DNA of 64,000 nucleotides, from contig OX123197.2 of NCBI GenBank assembly GCA_944739405.2, positions 60,116,047 to 60,180,046 of the forward strand, read 5' to 3'. The translations under genes were made by a program, and so were the position numbers. The notes under the pieces are model-generated. The model did no database searches and was not told the DNA's origin. It saw only the letters and a program-made list of their open reading frames with translations. This stretch comes from Euclidia mi. Taxonomy: Eukaryota > Arthropoda > Insecta > Lepidoptera > Erebidae. Below, in pieces: positions 55,467 through 64,000 of the stretch (position 1 is the first letter of the stretch; each line of letters begins with the position of its first letter).

Positions 55467-56882
55467 TGTCGCTAACAGTACCGTCTTAGACGCCGTACTC
55501 TGCGTTTTGGCCCTGTGCGGATCATTATAGATGCGCGAGTGCCGTCCTCGCGTGCGCGTCGCCCGCGCAATGGATGTCATACACAACGATACTTCTTCGC
55601 CCTCAGACGCGGAAGGCGCAGCTACCGTGTTCTGCACTTGCGACGTACTCGTAAGTGTGTCAAGGTTAGCGGCTTGACTTGACAACCGGTTATTTTTATC
55701 GCAATGTAACAGTGTATGATGTTTTTGTTTACACGAGCGACATCTCGTTCTACTGGAACAATTACTCGTTTTATGTTTTATGCTTAAGCAATTAATGCAA
55801 GCTTTGTTATCTTTTACGCTTTTAAAACGAGCAATTGGATTTAAATCATTAAAGGTGGGACACTTATAGTAATGGTCGTGCACTATATTACTGCACAGAC
55901 ACTTCTGTGAATTATTACTATTAGATTCCGAACATGTTACGTAAGATTGTGGATTAGGGACCGAGTTATTATTACTATTTCGCGATTTATTCAACCTTTG
56001 TTTGTTGTTGTTAGTGTTAGACGGGCCAGGTGAACCAGACTGCGTATTATGAAATATTCGACACTGATCTTTGATGAACGAAATAAAACTATCTAGTGTA
56101 GGTATTTTATTATTGCGTTCCGTCATCTCAAATGCACTAATTGTATCAGTGTCAAACTTTTTTAAAGCGAGTTGAAGCAACATGAAGTCGGAAAGATCTT
56201 CTAATTTTAAATTCCTAAGAGAATTAACCGCGGTTACGAAGTTATCAATAAACAGCTGGATATTCGAGACAGACGCGTTGCCGGACAGTTTGAAATTTAA
56301 AGCTTGGTCAAAGTACGTAGACGCTAGGACGCGCGTGTCCTGATATCTGTCAAGTAGTGACTGAAATATGACATGATAATTCTCAGCACTGGGTGTGACA
56401 TCTGCAAATACGGACTGGGCCTTCGGTGACAGTTTACCTATTAAATAGTACAACCTGTCAGCATCTGTCAGAGAACCATTATCGAGCACTGTAGACTTAA
56501 AACTCGCATAGAATAACGGCCAATTTCGTATATCTCCGTCAAACGACATAATCTCGATTGGCGGTAATCTTGGTTTGCGGGCAACGGGCTCTGCTGAACA
56601 TTTACCCTCCAATTGCGATTGTATACGCTTAATAATACAATAAAGATCTTCGAATGAGGTATACGCCTGATAGTTCGGTTTTTCATCAGGATTGATAGAA
56701 AGTAATCTTGCGTTATAATCGTCTAACAATTTATGAAAATCTGTTCGAATACTATCTACTGTTATACAATAACTAAGAAATGCTTCGCTATTACTGTCAG
56801 ACATAGATGCGGTTTTTGATCGTTCATATATGTTTTGAATGCGCTCAAATAAAATATTGCGTTTCGCTTCTAAGATTGTCAT
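54885..56882 (-). CDS. Pao Gag-protease polyprotein
   Basis: 665 residues from the ATG at 56882 (MTILEAKRNILFERIQ). Order: coiled N-terminus, DUF1759-type Gag (LPPIEIMSFDGDIRNWPLFY, ~110-260), a Cys/His-rich section with CINCLSIKHKTSNC and CRSCKQKHHTLLHC (~355-395), and a DUF1758-type aspartic protease (VRCLLDSASQTN at ~490; LIGASIFPHLL). Gag packages RNA; the protease processes the polyprotein. The frame stays open to KTVCKIKH*, just before the microsatellite; the normal continuation into RT is lost. The C-terminal 180 codons exist a second time in inverse orientation at 57442-57984. Confidence 0.88.
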   Translation of the reverse strand: MTILEAKRNILFERIQNIYERSKTASMSDSNSEAFLSYCITVDSIRTDFHKLLDDYNARLLSINPDEKPNYQAYTSFEDLYCIIKRIQSQLEGKCSAEPVARKPRLPPIEIMSFDGDIRNWPLFYASFKSTVLDNGSLTDADRLYYLIGKLSPKAQSVFADVTPSAENYHVIFQSLLDRYQDTRVLASTYFDQALNFKLSGNASVSNIQLFIDNFVTAVNSLRNLKLEDLSDFMLLQLALKKFDTDTISAFEMTERNNKIPTLDSFISFIKDQCRIFHNTQSGSPGPSNTNNNKQRLNKSRNSNNNSVPNPQSYVTCSESNSNNSQKCLCSNIVHDHYYKCPTFNDLNPIARFKSVKDNKACINCLSIKHKTSNCSSRTRCRSCKQKHHTLLHCDKNNRLSSQAANLDTLTSTSQVQNTVAAPSASEGEEVSLCMTSIARATRTRGRHSRIYNDPHRAKTQSTASKTVLLATAQVIVYDVNGSPHMVRCLLDSASQTNPITSECFKRLGLWNNFKNTNSTVKGIGGSEKHCRGSVDIKIHSRFDRNINFNISSLIVERITDALPNANVDVASLTHLESLPLADAEFANPAGIDLLIGASIFPHLLLTKIVRSERYDLPPAIETVLGYVIMGTVPTLHTSHCITSCCCSALQEIKVGAKTVCKIKH

Positions 56883-57259
56883 CTCTTTGTCTTACGACAC
56901 GCGTGACTTCTTTTGTTGTGACATGCTTACGTAAGTATAAGCTAATGAGACCGAAACAAAATAAGAATATCTAATGTATCTATTATTTTACCTAAGTAGG
57001 CTAAGTAGGCAACACTTTAGAGCTGAGGAACTAAAAGTTGCTTGAAATATGAGATTTATAAGACAACAATGATAGTTCCAGAGTTAATAATTTAATAAGT
57101 AGGTAGCTACATAAAAGTTTACCTACTGATGCGGGCGGAAATAACCATGTGACGGTTATGTGAATATATTAGGAGTATAGCTAGGTGCTATAACTGCCTA
57201 GGTATAGCGATATAACGTATAAAAACGTAAATGAATCCGACTCGTATGGATCAAAAAAA

Positions 57260-57361
57260 TGGTTCGGCGTTACACCGAAACCGTAGGGTTCTAGGCGACT
57301 TGGAGCAGGAAAAAGGGACTGTATTAGGGCGAGTTCTGGGTCGCCTAGAAAGGAATAAGGG
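57260..57361 (-). repeat. 5' LTR remnant of the Pao element
   Basis: Matches 52890-52992 in the same orientation, with small indels. Truncated at 57361, where TTGCCGGACAGTTTGA, also found at about 56278, begins. Confidence 0.8.
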
Positions 57362-57402
57362 TTGCCGGACAGTTTGAGCTACCGTGGTCTGCTGCACCTG
57401 CG

Positions 57403-58142
57403 GCGCAAGTTATCGTATATGATGTTAATGGGTCGCCGCACATGGTACGTTGTCTGCTAGATAGCGCATCTCAGACCAATCTAATAACATCGGAATCCTT
57501 CAAACGCCTCGGATTATGGAATAACTTTAAAAATACTAACTCAACCGTCAAAGGGATAGGTGGATCAGAAAAGCATTGCAGGGGTTCCGTAGATATTAAA
57601 ATACATTCGCGTTTTGATAGGAATATTAATTTTAACATTTCTTCGCTTATCGTGGAGCGTATCACGGACGCATTGCCGAACGTTAATGTAGACGTAGCAT
57701 CACTCACTTATCTCGAGTCATTGCCGCTAGCCGACGCGGAGTTTGCGAATCCGGCAGGCATTGATCTTTTGATCGGAGCTTCAATATTTCCGCACTTGCT
57801 ACTAACTAAAATAGTTCGTAGTGAGCGATATGATTTACCGCCCGCTATTGAGACGGTACTTGGGTATGTGATTATGGGTACCGTACCTACGTTACATACT
57901 TCTCATTGTATTACGTCTTGTTGTTGTTCTGCTCTTCAAGAGATCAAGGTGGGTGCTAAAACTGTGTGTAAGATAAAGCACTAATTAGCTATGCTATGCT
58001 ATGCTATGCTATGCTATGCTATGCTATGCTATGCTATGCTACGCCATGCTATGCTACGCTATGCTACGTTATTCTACGCTATGCTATGCTATGCTATGCT
58101 ACGCTATGCTATGCTAAGCTACGCAACGCTACACTATACTAT
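57403..58142 (+). repeat. Right arm of the inverted duplication, with a Pao protease fragment
   Basis: Plus-strand open frame 57442-57984 (MVRCLLDSASQTNLITSE...TVCKIKH*) equals the Pao protease C-terminus, followed by the (ATGCT)n tract to 58136. Inverse partner at 54732-55466, spacer about 1.94 kb. The fragment has no promoter or start of its own; it is a copy of part of a gene. Confidence 0.93.
57989..58136. repeat. Pentanucleotide microsatellite (ATGCT)n
   Basis: About 29 units with ACGCT variants. Spurious Met-Leu-Cys-Tyr ORFs arise here. Confidence 0.95.
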
Positions 58143-58407
58143 TATATATTTATTTATATATTTTATAATGTATGTATTTATGTATTTAGTAATTTTAGTA
58201 TGTAAGTAAATAGTATTGTTATTAGTTTTGCTGAGCTCCTATGAATACACTATTCCATAAAGTACACCATAATTTACCCACTCTCTCAGTCACTAAATCA
58301 TTGTATTCCATTCTTGGTTGTCTGGAAGAAATCGCATTTTGCGATAAGACCGCCCTTGTACCACTAGACTTAAGATCTTCTTTTGATCCATGTATTCTTG
58401 TTTTTTC
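58143..58407. other. Non-coding stretch
   Basis: Nothing recognised. Confidence 0.3.
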
Positions 58408-58672
58408 TGACTTTTAGACTAACGCCTGTATCTCCGAAGGGCAGGCAGAGGTGTCATATTCCAACCACATTTCGCCATGGTAAGAATTTGTAGCTCCCAA
58501 ATAACACGAGGTGAGCTTATTGCCATTACTGGGCAGGCCAGGCTTGCCAGTCTCCGTGCTGCTACGGAGAATTCGGAACAAACCCAGTAACACTGTTACC
58601 GAACCAGGAATCGAACCCGGGACATCCCGATCAGCAGACGTATACGTATCCACTGGACCATGAACTCAGTCA
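58408..58672 (-). repeat. tRNA-derived SINE
   Basis: Minus-strand B box AGGAATCGAACCCGGGACA, A-box region CCACTGGACCATGAACTCAG, 3' end GACTAACGCCTGTATCTCCG. Same family as 28605. Confidence 0.85.
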
Positions 58673-59189
58673 CATTTTAAAATAACTAAACCGCTTCCAG
58701 CAGCTAGATCTCATTGTTCTAATTTAATAAAGTTCTCAACAGCAGCGATAGATCACACGGCCAGTGACAAATAAAGACGGATTATGTTGCAACATTGCCG
58801 ACTTGTTTACATATTTTGTTACCAGTGTACCGACCCAACGGATTACTCACGAGTGCTTGCGTACGATTGATGTACAGCCCATGTATGTATCTGTAGGATA
58901 GGCAGAGTAAAACACATGCGTGTTTGTATGGATTTACTTTGCGTAATGGCGACTAGTCTCAATAATTCAACCTTGCCATTTCCGATATAAGGGATTGGCT
59001 ATTCTGATCATGCAACTATAGGTATTCCACTGACATGTAAGTTTTTGCTAAAGATCTAGCAATTTCATGTCCATCTGGACATTCGTCAGTCAGGCCTTTC
59101 CACCCCCTACCCCGTCTCGTCTTTGTCCTCGGGAATGGTGTATGTTTTATATATTTTTGTATTGTATATATCTATGCTTTTTTTGTCTC
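58673..59189. other. Non-coding stretch
   Basis: Nothing recognised. Confidence 0.3.
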
Positions 59190-59552
59190 TTGCGTGGGGC
59201 GAAATAATCATCCTCTTAGCGTTATTCCAGTTTCAATCTGGGTTACGGAGCGACTGCTTGTCTGACCAACGCAACCCGAAGGGATAGCGAAATTCCATGG
59301 TTTAGACTAGTGTCCGTTTATTTAGAAGGTACTGACGCCCTGTAACGATTGTCAAAGATCTTCATGACAACCGTTTCCGACCGCTTAACGTGCTCTCCGA
59401 GGCACGGGATAGGCGATAACTAACAATTCAATACGCACATAACTCCGAAAAGTCATTGGTGCGCGCCATGGATTCGATCCTGATACCCTCTGCATGGCAG
59501 TCCGTTGATGTCTCCACTAGGCTATCGCTGCCTATTGCGTGGGGCGAAATAA
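59190..59552 (-). repeat. SINE family B with an 18-bp target duplication
   Basis: TTGCGTGGGGCGAAATAA occurs exactly at 59190-59207 and 59535-59552. The SINE between them is full length on the minus strand, with B box ATGGATTCGATCCTGATACC and A box CCACTAGGCTATCGCTGCC. The long exact duplication is the mark of LINE-driven insertion. Confidence 0.92.
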
Positions 59553-60424
59553 ATGCATCATACTTTTTCTTTCTTCAAATTTTCCCTCACATTGTCATCC
59601 GACCTTGTAGTTACATGATCGTACTAACTGAGCCTAGATTCTGCTACTTTATCAGTTATTGGTGCAAGCTTCCCCTGGTGTATTCATTGCGCACTTATAG
59701 GCTGGTTTCAAATATCGGATGAAATTGTTTTTATTTCTTGGTGTGGTCCGTTTAGTAGTTGTTGTGTAAAAAAGTAACAAATATCCCATTCCTACAAACT
59801 TTTGCGCTTGTAATTATTAGTTTAGGATTATTGAACAACGTCATAGTCGCATAATGTTAATAAATTAATAACAAAAGCATTGGATCTAGTAACTAAAGTT
59901 GTAATTAAGCCGGTGTGTGTAATGTGGCCATGAGTATTTTGGCTAGTATTTGTCATGAAGTCTTTTAACTATAATGACAGTTAATTCAACTTTTGTAACA
60001 ACCGATCATCGGATCTGGGACTTGGTGGTCTAGCTAGTCTATCTGTAACATACCTTAGACCATAGCTAGTCTGAATTCGCCCTTAAACCGTGGGAGTAGA
60101 TAATAACAAATTTAAAACGAATTTTGGACTTATCAAACAGCCTATAAAGAACAGGACAGGAGAGAACAGGATGTGGTTCGTATAGACAATATCAAAGTGT
60201 TGCACGGAATATACTAAAACATTATGATACATTGTTTATGGTGAAGGTGAATAATTTAAAGTTGCTATTAACCATCCCTATGAAATCTGATTCCTGTAAT
60301 TCGAATTCACATGTCTGCCGCTATTTCCAGGAACAAACGACTGAACGTCTGTAGCAGTTTCCAATATTTTTTTCGTTAAAGGATTTTATACATAGGAAAT
60401 GCGTTTACTTATCGATTGATCGAC
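59553..60424. other. Non-coding stretch
   Basis: No supported gene. Confidence 0.35.
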
Positions 60425-60570
60425 GCAGCGATAGCCTACTGGAGGGAGTGACGGTCTGCTTCGCAGAGGGTTTCGGGTACGAATCCACGGCGTACACCAA
60501 TGACTTTGTGAAGTTATGTGCGTATTAAATTGAGAGCTATCGCTTGCTGAACGCTGATGGAGAATATCGT
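60425..60570 (+). repeat. SINE family B, 5' part
   Basis: GCAGCGATAGCCTACTGGAG and GGGTACGAATCCACGGCG, then GTGCGTATTAAATTGAGAGC. Truncated after about 145 bp. Confidence 0.8.
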
Positions 60571-60788
60571 ACCATACATATCATACATGCCAAATTTTAG
60601 CAAATTTAATCAGTCAGTCACTGCCGCAAGAATACTATATAATTATACAGACAGACATAAGAAGCAATCATCACCTATGGTAAACTTTCTTACGAACAAG
60701 TAACAAACTTGTTTGTTTGATTGTTAGCAAGTGGAATAAATTGAGACAAAGCTTATAAAAAGACAGTTATCATACAACAGCATCCTCG

Positions 60789-60824
60789 GCGTATACGACA
60801 CGAGTGGATTCGTGTCGTATACGC
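60789..60824. repeat. Perfect 15-bp hairpin
   Basis: GCGTATACGACACGA (60789-60803), loop GTGGAT, and TCGTGTCGTATACGC (60810-60824). The surroundings are AT-rich and unrelated. Confidence 0.9.
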
Positions 60825-62180
60825 GTCAAGACTATCTCTATAGATTGTCCAAAACGTTGTGTCCAGAAATTGTTTTGATGCTAAACTGCACAAAAAGAGG
60901 ATAACACTCTATCCACAAAATATTTTTTCTTTTCCTGTTTCTTTTTTACACCTGTTATAGATTTGTACAGCCATGTTATAACAAAACGCTTACAGATGAC
61001 TAAAACTCTTACCGACTTCACGGAAACTTTAATGCAAGTTTCTCGCGTCAACTATTTTCTTGGGAGTTCAGTTCCGCCTGGGTTTAAGAGCAACAAATAA
61101 ATACATATGTACTCACATGACATGTATTCTGCACGTCCACAATGCAACTCTCTCGCCTCAGAATAAACTTGCGAATTTATTTTGGAGCTCCTCGCTTGCA
61201 GTGTTTTATGATTCAAATGGAACGGCTGCAGTTCTGTTTGGTTGAATTTTGTAATTATAATACCATCGTAGCAGTAGTATAGCTAGAGTAGGTCTATAGG
61301 TGATTCCTATACACATTTATTATAACAGAACTTGCGCACTGGGAATAAATTTGATCTTGTGTTGCAGACTACTTAATTTCAATGGATACAAGGAACATCC
61401 AGACTTGAAACATACGTTTGTGAATCACATAAAGTACTGTATTTTGTAGAAATTGGTATCACATTACTCAGTGCTAAATGGCGAGAGGCAACCGTTTCAA
61501 CCACTCTGCCATACGCACGTTCTTTATACAATTGAAAGATGCATAGCTATAACATAGTGACATACAAAGCAGCTATATAATTACACACGACATGTTTTGG
61601 TCCGCATCTCAAGAGCTTTTATCATAATTTCTTCAGATGTTTCGTAACTTTGATGGCATCTGAATGACACAAACAGTACTGTTTTACACGTTTGTTATTG
61701 TATCCTTTTGGCGTGTTTGACTGACTTATTGGCCTTGCCTTTGCATATTGTGTTTCGTTCTGAGTTGGTTTATATGCCAAGGAAATATTATTGGATGTTA
61801 TAACTTTTTTTTTTAAATATCGATGGCTCTACTAGTTATCGTAATTTTTTCTTACCTATTAATTCTCTATTTAGCCCTTATTTAACTTCTGAGAATTTTC
61901 AAATAATACGCCTAGCCGAGCCAATACATCTGGGAATTTTCAAACAATATACGCGGAGCACTCAATCACACTATAGAAGAGATTTGCAAGTTTACTATAC
62001 ATAATTTTTTACATCTGCATAGTACGGAAGCGGTATACAACATGTAACAAGTTTAATGCACATCTTGAAAGTACTTTGTTCAGAATCGGCAACTGAATCC
62101 ATTTCCGTCATTTTTAATATTGTTTATTTTTAGTCTTAAAATAATTAAAATAACGTAAATTGTAGTCACTCATTTTTTTA
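60825..62180. other. Non-coding AT-rich stretch
   Basis: No supported gene. Confidence 0.35.
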
Positions 62181-62421
62181 AAAATTGAGCTATTCGAAAA
62201 TAAACCTTAAATCAAAGCAGAACAGCTTATTTTTAAATGCATTTGTTAAATGGTTCCACGTTGACTTACACAAACGCACACATTAAAACAACACAATTAA
62301 AAAAAAAATTGAGCTATTCGAAAATAAACCTTAAATCAAAGCAGAACGGCTTATTTTTAAATGCATTTGTTATATGGTTTCACGTTGACTTACACAAACG
62401 CACACATTAATACAACACAAT
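62181..62421. repeat. Tandem duplication, 124-bp unit
   Basis: 62181-62304 and 62305-62421 are nearly identical, from AAAATTGAGCTATTCG to CAACACAAT, with about four substitutions. Recent duplication; non-coding. Confidence 0.93.
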
Positions 62422-62507
62422 AGACGGCAAAAGACAATAGCACACAATTGACCACCAAAATGTCTATCATCTATCTTTCACTAACGTAGGTAATAAACAA
62501 CGGGAAA

Positions 62508-62908
62508 GAGCGAGACGTAATGTCTCGCTCGCGCTGGCGCATGACAAGCGCAGCGGGCGATGCGCTTAGACATGTTATGACAAGTACAACCGGGAATATC
62601 TATCTGATTCTATCAGTGAGTGCTGTGAAAACCTTTTTAAAAGTTCACTTGTTTACAAAATGTGTAATGGTGTATAATTTAATCATTCAACAACAAAGTG
62701 AAAAGTTCAACATCATCTTGATGTTGTCTTGTCACCCCTGGACTTTCTCATTGTGGAGAAATATTAAATCACTAGTTTATTGTGACAAGAGAAAAAGTGC
62801 CGAGTAGTTAATTAATTAAGATACTAGCTGCTTTTGAAACAGTGAAAAGATGTGATTTGTGAGGAAATACTGAAGTGCTACGTGGACGAAAGAAATGTGA
62901 TTTAAGCC
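62508..62908 (+). promoter_or_regulatory. Possible promoter and non-coding first exon
   Basis: CpG-rich block with GAGCGAGAC/GTCTCGCTC palindrome (62508-62530), an initiator-like TATCAGTGAG near 62609-62618, then about 290 bp without upstream stop constraint, ending GATTTAAGCCT|GTAAGT (donor at about 62909). This layout fits an insect 5' UTR exon. The 95-codon open frame at 62520-62807 is not recognised. Speculative without transcript data. Confidence 0.28.
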
Positions 62909-63574
62909 TGTAAGTTATTTTATTATTCTATTATTGTAAGTATTTAGATTCACAAGATAACTTTAAACACGCCGTTCTTGTTTATTTCTCTCATTGATAT
63001 TCTTTTATTTTATCTGATTAAGTTAAGATAGTCACAATAGTCACTTACGATGTTAAGAAACAATAGATCGTGCATATTAATAACAAACAATAAATGATTC
63101 GACTGTCCACACCATAGCTTAAAAGTGTGATGGAAAGAAATACTCATAATATCTTTGGTAATACCAACAGAAGCTGACAAATTGTTCAAACATCATTTTT
63201 GTAAACCCCACTCTATCAGAGTGTGGTTTACAGACTGAATTTCATACATTTTGTTATATCGTATTGTGTTTCGTTCCTATCAGATCGCTGTTGTTTGTTT
63301 ACCATAGCAACCGTTTCGTTTGTGTGCGTGCGCAGATTTAGAGTGACCACGATTTTCACTTTTAATTGAGTTAATACTTTCTTTAAAAAACATTATTTAC
63401 GCAAATAAAAAAAATATTTCAATGCATGCATTATGATTGTAACAAGGTTTTCTAATTGGGGTGTCTGAGGATGTGCGTTATTTCCATTACACGTTGTATA
63501 TTCGGGTGAGAGCCCATATGCCTCTCAATAATAGTAATGTGTAATAAGACCATAAAATACCTTACGAAATATAT
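62909..63574. other. Non-coding stretch
   Basis: A small hairpin CCCACTCT-ATC-AGAGTGTGG lies at about 63209-63228. Nothing else recognised. Confidence 0.35.
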
Positions 63575-63945
63575 ATATCCTCCTAGCGTTATCCCAGTTA
63601 GAACCTAGAGTCCGCTTTCTAGTCTAACCGGATTAGACTGAATATTAGCTTTTCCACAGAGCAACTGGCTGTCTGGCCTCCGCAATCCAAAGGGATAGCC
63701 ATATTCCATGGTTTAGACTAGTGTCAGTTTATTCATAGGTACTGACTCCCTATAACGACTGTCAAAGATCTTCATGACAACCGGGACCGACGGCATAACG
63801 TGCTCTCCGAGGCATATGGAGAGCGATAATTAACAATTCAATACGCACATAACTCCGAAGTCATTGGTGCGCGCCGTGGATTCGAATCCGATACCCTCTG
63901 CATGACAGTCTGTTGGTATTTTCACTAGGTTATCGCTGCCTTACT
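63575..63945 (-). repeat. SINE family B, full length
   Basis: Starts CCTCCTAGCGTTATCCCAG and ends with minus-strand B box GTGGATTCGAATCCGATACC and A box CACTAGGTTATCGCTGCC. Closest to the 59190 copy. Confidence 0.88.
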
Positions 63946-64000
63946 CAATGAAATATTAAATAAAACAGACAACTTCTTTTTTAACATCTTAAGCAACAAT

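Larger units (their letters stand above)
52890..57361 (-). mobile_element. Degraded BEL/Pao LTR retrotransposon
   Basis: On the minus strand: 5' LTR remnant (57361-57260), leader, Gag-protease (56882-54885), an ATGCT microsatellite replacing the first half of RT, then RT end, RNase H-like and integrase pieces (54717-53618), polypurine tract (about 53422-53405) and 3' LTR (about 53404-52890). Shared LTR text TGGTTCGGCGTTACACCG...AGAAAGGAATAAGGG at both ends, about 102 bp. Multiple deletions and breaks. Confidence 0.85.

Noticed and set aside
57991..58209. Met-Leu-Cys-Tyr repeat ORFs
   Set aside because: Translation of the ATGCT microsatellite.

Overview
This window looks like AT-rich, repeat-dominated chromosomal DNA of an insect, most likely a moth or butterfly. 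I infer this from recalled resemblance to lepidopteran repeats: several tRNA-derived SINE families, Helitron-like ends finishing in CTAG, a piggyBac with TTAA target sites, Pao and errantivirus-type LTR elements, and LINEs with restriction-like endonucleases. No database search was possible. There are no bacterial operons and no CRISPR array. Only one stretch looks like an ordinary host gene: a single immunoglobulin-domain exon of dpr/DIP type at about 8.59-8.74 kb on the minus strand. The window may therefore lie in a large intron or flank of a neuronal cell-surface gene.

Region by region. 0-1.8 kb: the broken end of an endogenous virus-like element. It has a double-jelly-roll capsid-like protein with one in-frame stop, an overlapping companion ORF with a one-base frameshift, and a partial second copy of the companion. 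1.8-13.2 kb: SINEs, small fold-back repeats, three Helitron-like elements and the dpr-like exon. One Helitron-like candidate (11.2-13.16 kb) carries long arms of opposite-facing GCATAA/TTATGC repeats. 13.6-14.9 kb: a truncated Ty3/gypsy gag-protease on the minus strand. 15-33 kb: mostly non-coding DNA with SINE, LINE and Helitron fragments.

33.6-45.1 kb: a nested stack. A piggyBac-like left end abuts a 5'-truncated LINE. That LINE is split by a complete, very young errantivirus-like provirus (35190-43736) on the minus strand, with 232-bp LTRs that read as identical, a 4-bp GTTC target duplication, and gag, pol and env; env has one in-frame stop. 45.1-47.4 kb: a Dong/R2-type LINE remnant on the minus strand, seated in the ATT tail of the first LINE and itself split by a 561-bp GC-rich MITE. 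47.4-48.4 kb: a broken MULE transposase. 49.36-51.58 kb: a piggyBac with perfect 13-bp ends and TTAA duplications, whose transposase lacks an internal segment. 52.5-58.1 kb: a LINE tail, then a degraded Pao element on the minus strand with an inverted duplication (arms of about 735 bp) that includes an ATGCT microsatellite. 58.1-64 kb: SINEs, a perfect hairpin, a tandem duplication and a possible 5' UTR exon.

The genes do not form one pathway. They are successive transposon insertions, and their nesting gives a relative order: piggyBac-like fragment, LINE, then provirus and Dong-like LINE, then the MITE. The most unusual items are the capsid-like element at the left edge, the intact-LTR provirus with a repeat-expanded Gag-Pol junction, the inverted duplication in Pao, and the arm-bearing Helitron-like candidate.
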